Part shown: in pieces, positions 63,784 through 64,000 of the stretch
Layout: the number at the start of each line of letters is the position of its first letter
How positions within the stretch are numbered: position 1 is the first letter of the stretch
From: Bactericera cockerelli
Taxonomy: Eukaryota > Arthropoda > Insecta > Hemiptera > Triozidae
Assembly (NCBI GenBank): GCA_024516035.1
Contig: CM044956.1
Location: 5,207,583 to 5,271,582, forward strand
Direction of reading: 5' to 3'
Length of the DNA stretch: 64,000 bases
The notes under the pieces: model-generated
Seen by the model: only the letters and a program-made list of their open reading frames with translations
What the model was told of the DNA's origin: nothing
The model's database searches: none
Position numbers and translations under genes: made by a program

Positions 63784-64000
63784 CAGGGTGGACCAAAAAA
63801 ACGTTTACACCCGTTAATGGTAGATTACTGACGACATTTCTAGGACGGATCTGCAATCCGTTTTTTCGGATTCGCCTTTATAACTGCACAAAGTGATTTT
63901 TTGCAAATTTCTGAAAAAGTCCGACTTTGGCTTATTCTTCAGGTCAGAACTTTTTTCCTGTTTAAGATGAGTTGATTCTGAACATTTCTGCAGAAAGCCA
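63784..64000. mobile_element. End of a mariner-like element, cut by the window edge
   Basis: TA followed by CAGGGTGGACCAAAAAAACG gives a Tc1/mariner-type terminus. It differs from the fold-back elements after the first nine bases. No coding frame is seen in the 217 bases available, so whether it carries a transposase is unknown. Confidence 0.65.

Overview
This is eukaryotic, AT-rich, repeat-dense DNA, most likely from an arthropod. The evidence is an arthropod-type Polinton/adintovirus, several tRNA-derived SINE families, RNase-H-bearing LINEs, TA-flanked mariner-like and pogo-like MITEs, and many (GA)n/(CT)n/(CA)n tracts. I could not place it to species. I recognise no host protein-coding gene; almost everything readable is mobile DNA.

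1) 172-19125 is a nested insertion. A short hAT-like MITE (halves at 172-485 and 19089-19125) was split by an 18.6 kb Polinton/Maverick (adintovirus-like) element at 486-19082. The element has inverted terminal repeats that begin AGTAGTATAG and a 6-bp target duplication GGGGTG. Its left part is well preserved. On the minus strand lie a conserved Polinton-associated protein and the A32/FtsK-type packaging ATPase (frameshifted near its start). A short AT-rich divergent promoter region separates these from a plus-strand chain: PLA2-domain/pX-like protein, adenain-like cysteine protease, penton-like minor capsid protein, and the start of one more gene. The open frames in this chain overlap or touch at every junction (A AAA AAC before TGA, then TAATG, then ATGA). 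That suggests translational coupling on one transcript.

2) About 4330-10320 is a 6 kb block of abnormal homopolymer-smeared sequence, most simply a bad consensus or gap fill. It sits where a major capsid gene and most of DNA polymerase B would be expected. The polymerase N-terminus (minus strand, frameshifted) emerges from its right edge. Two tandem copies of a serine-rich gene, an 11-copy satellite array, SINE insertions, a possible small first exon and a 247-residue acidic protein ending in a SUMO-interacting-like motif fill the rest up to the right terminal repeat. No integrase is readable.

3) 19126-48000 is a mosaic of SINEs, microsatellites, two 0.86 kb 'Russian-doll' palindromic elements (22384 and 41089), a second hAT-like MITE (24866) carrying a nested insertion, minisatellites and unremarkable AT-rich DNA.

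4) 48070-53600 holds a decayed terminal-inverted-repeat element whose ends are built from palindromic minisatellite units. Inside are relics resembling an integrase-family protein, split by an antisense LINE reverse transcriptase. Next come a 17-copy 40-bp satellite and a 5'-truncated LINE with RT, RNase H and a CCHC motif.

5) 53600-64000 contains more SINEs, a 450 bp CA-rich tract, a LINE 3' end (59464-60020), and at the right edge one end of another mariner-like element.
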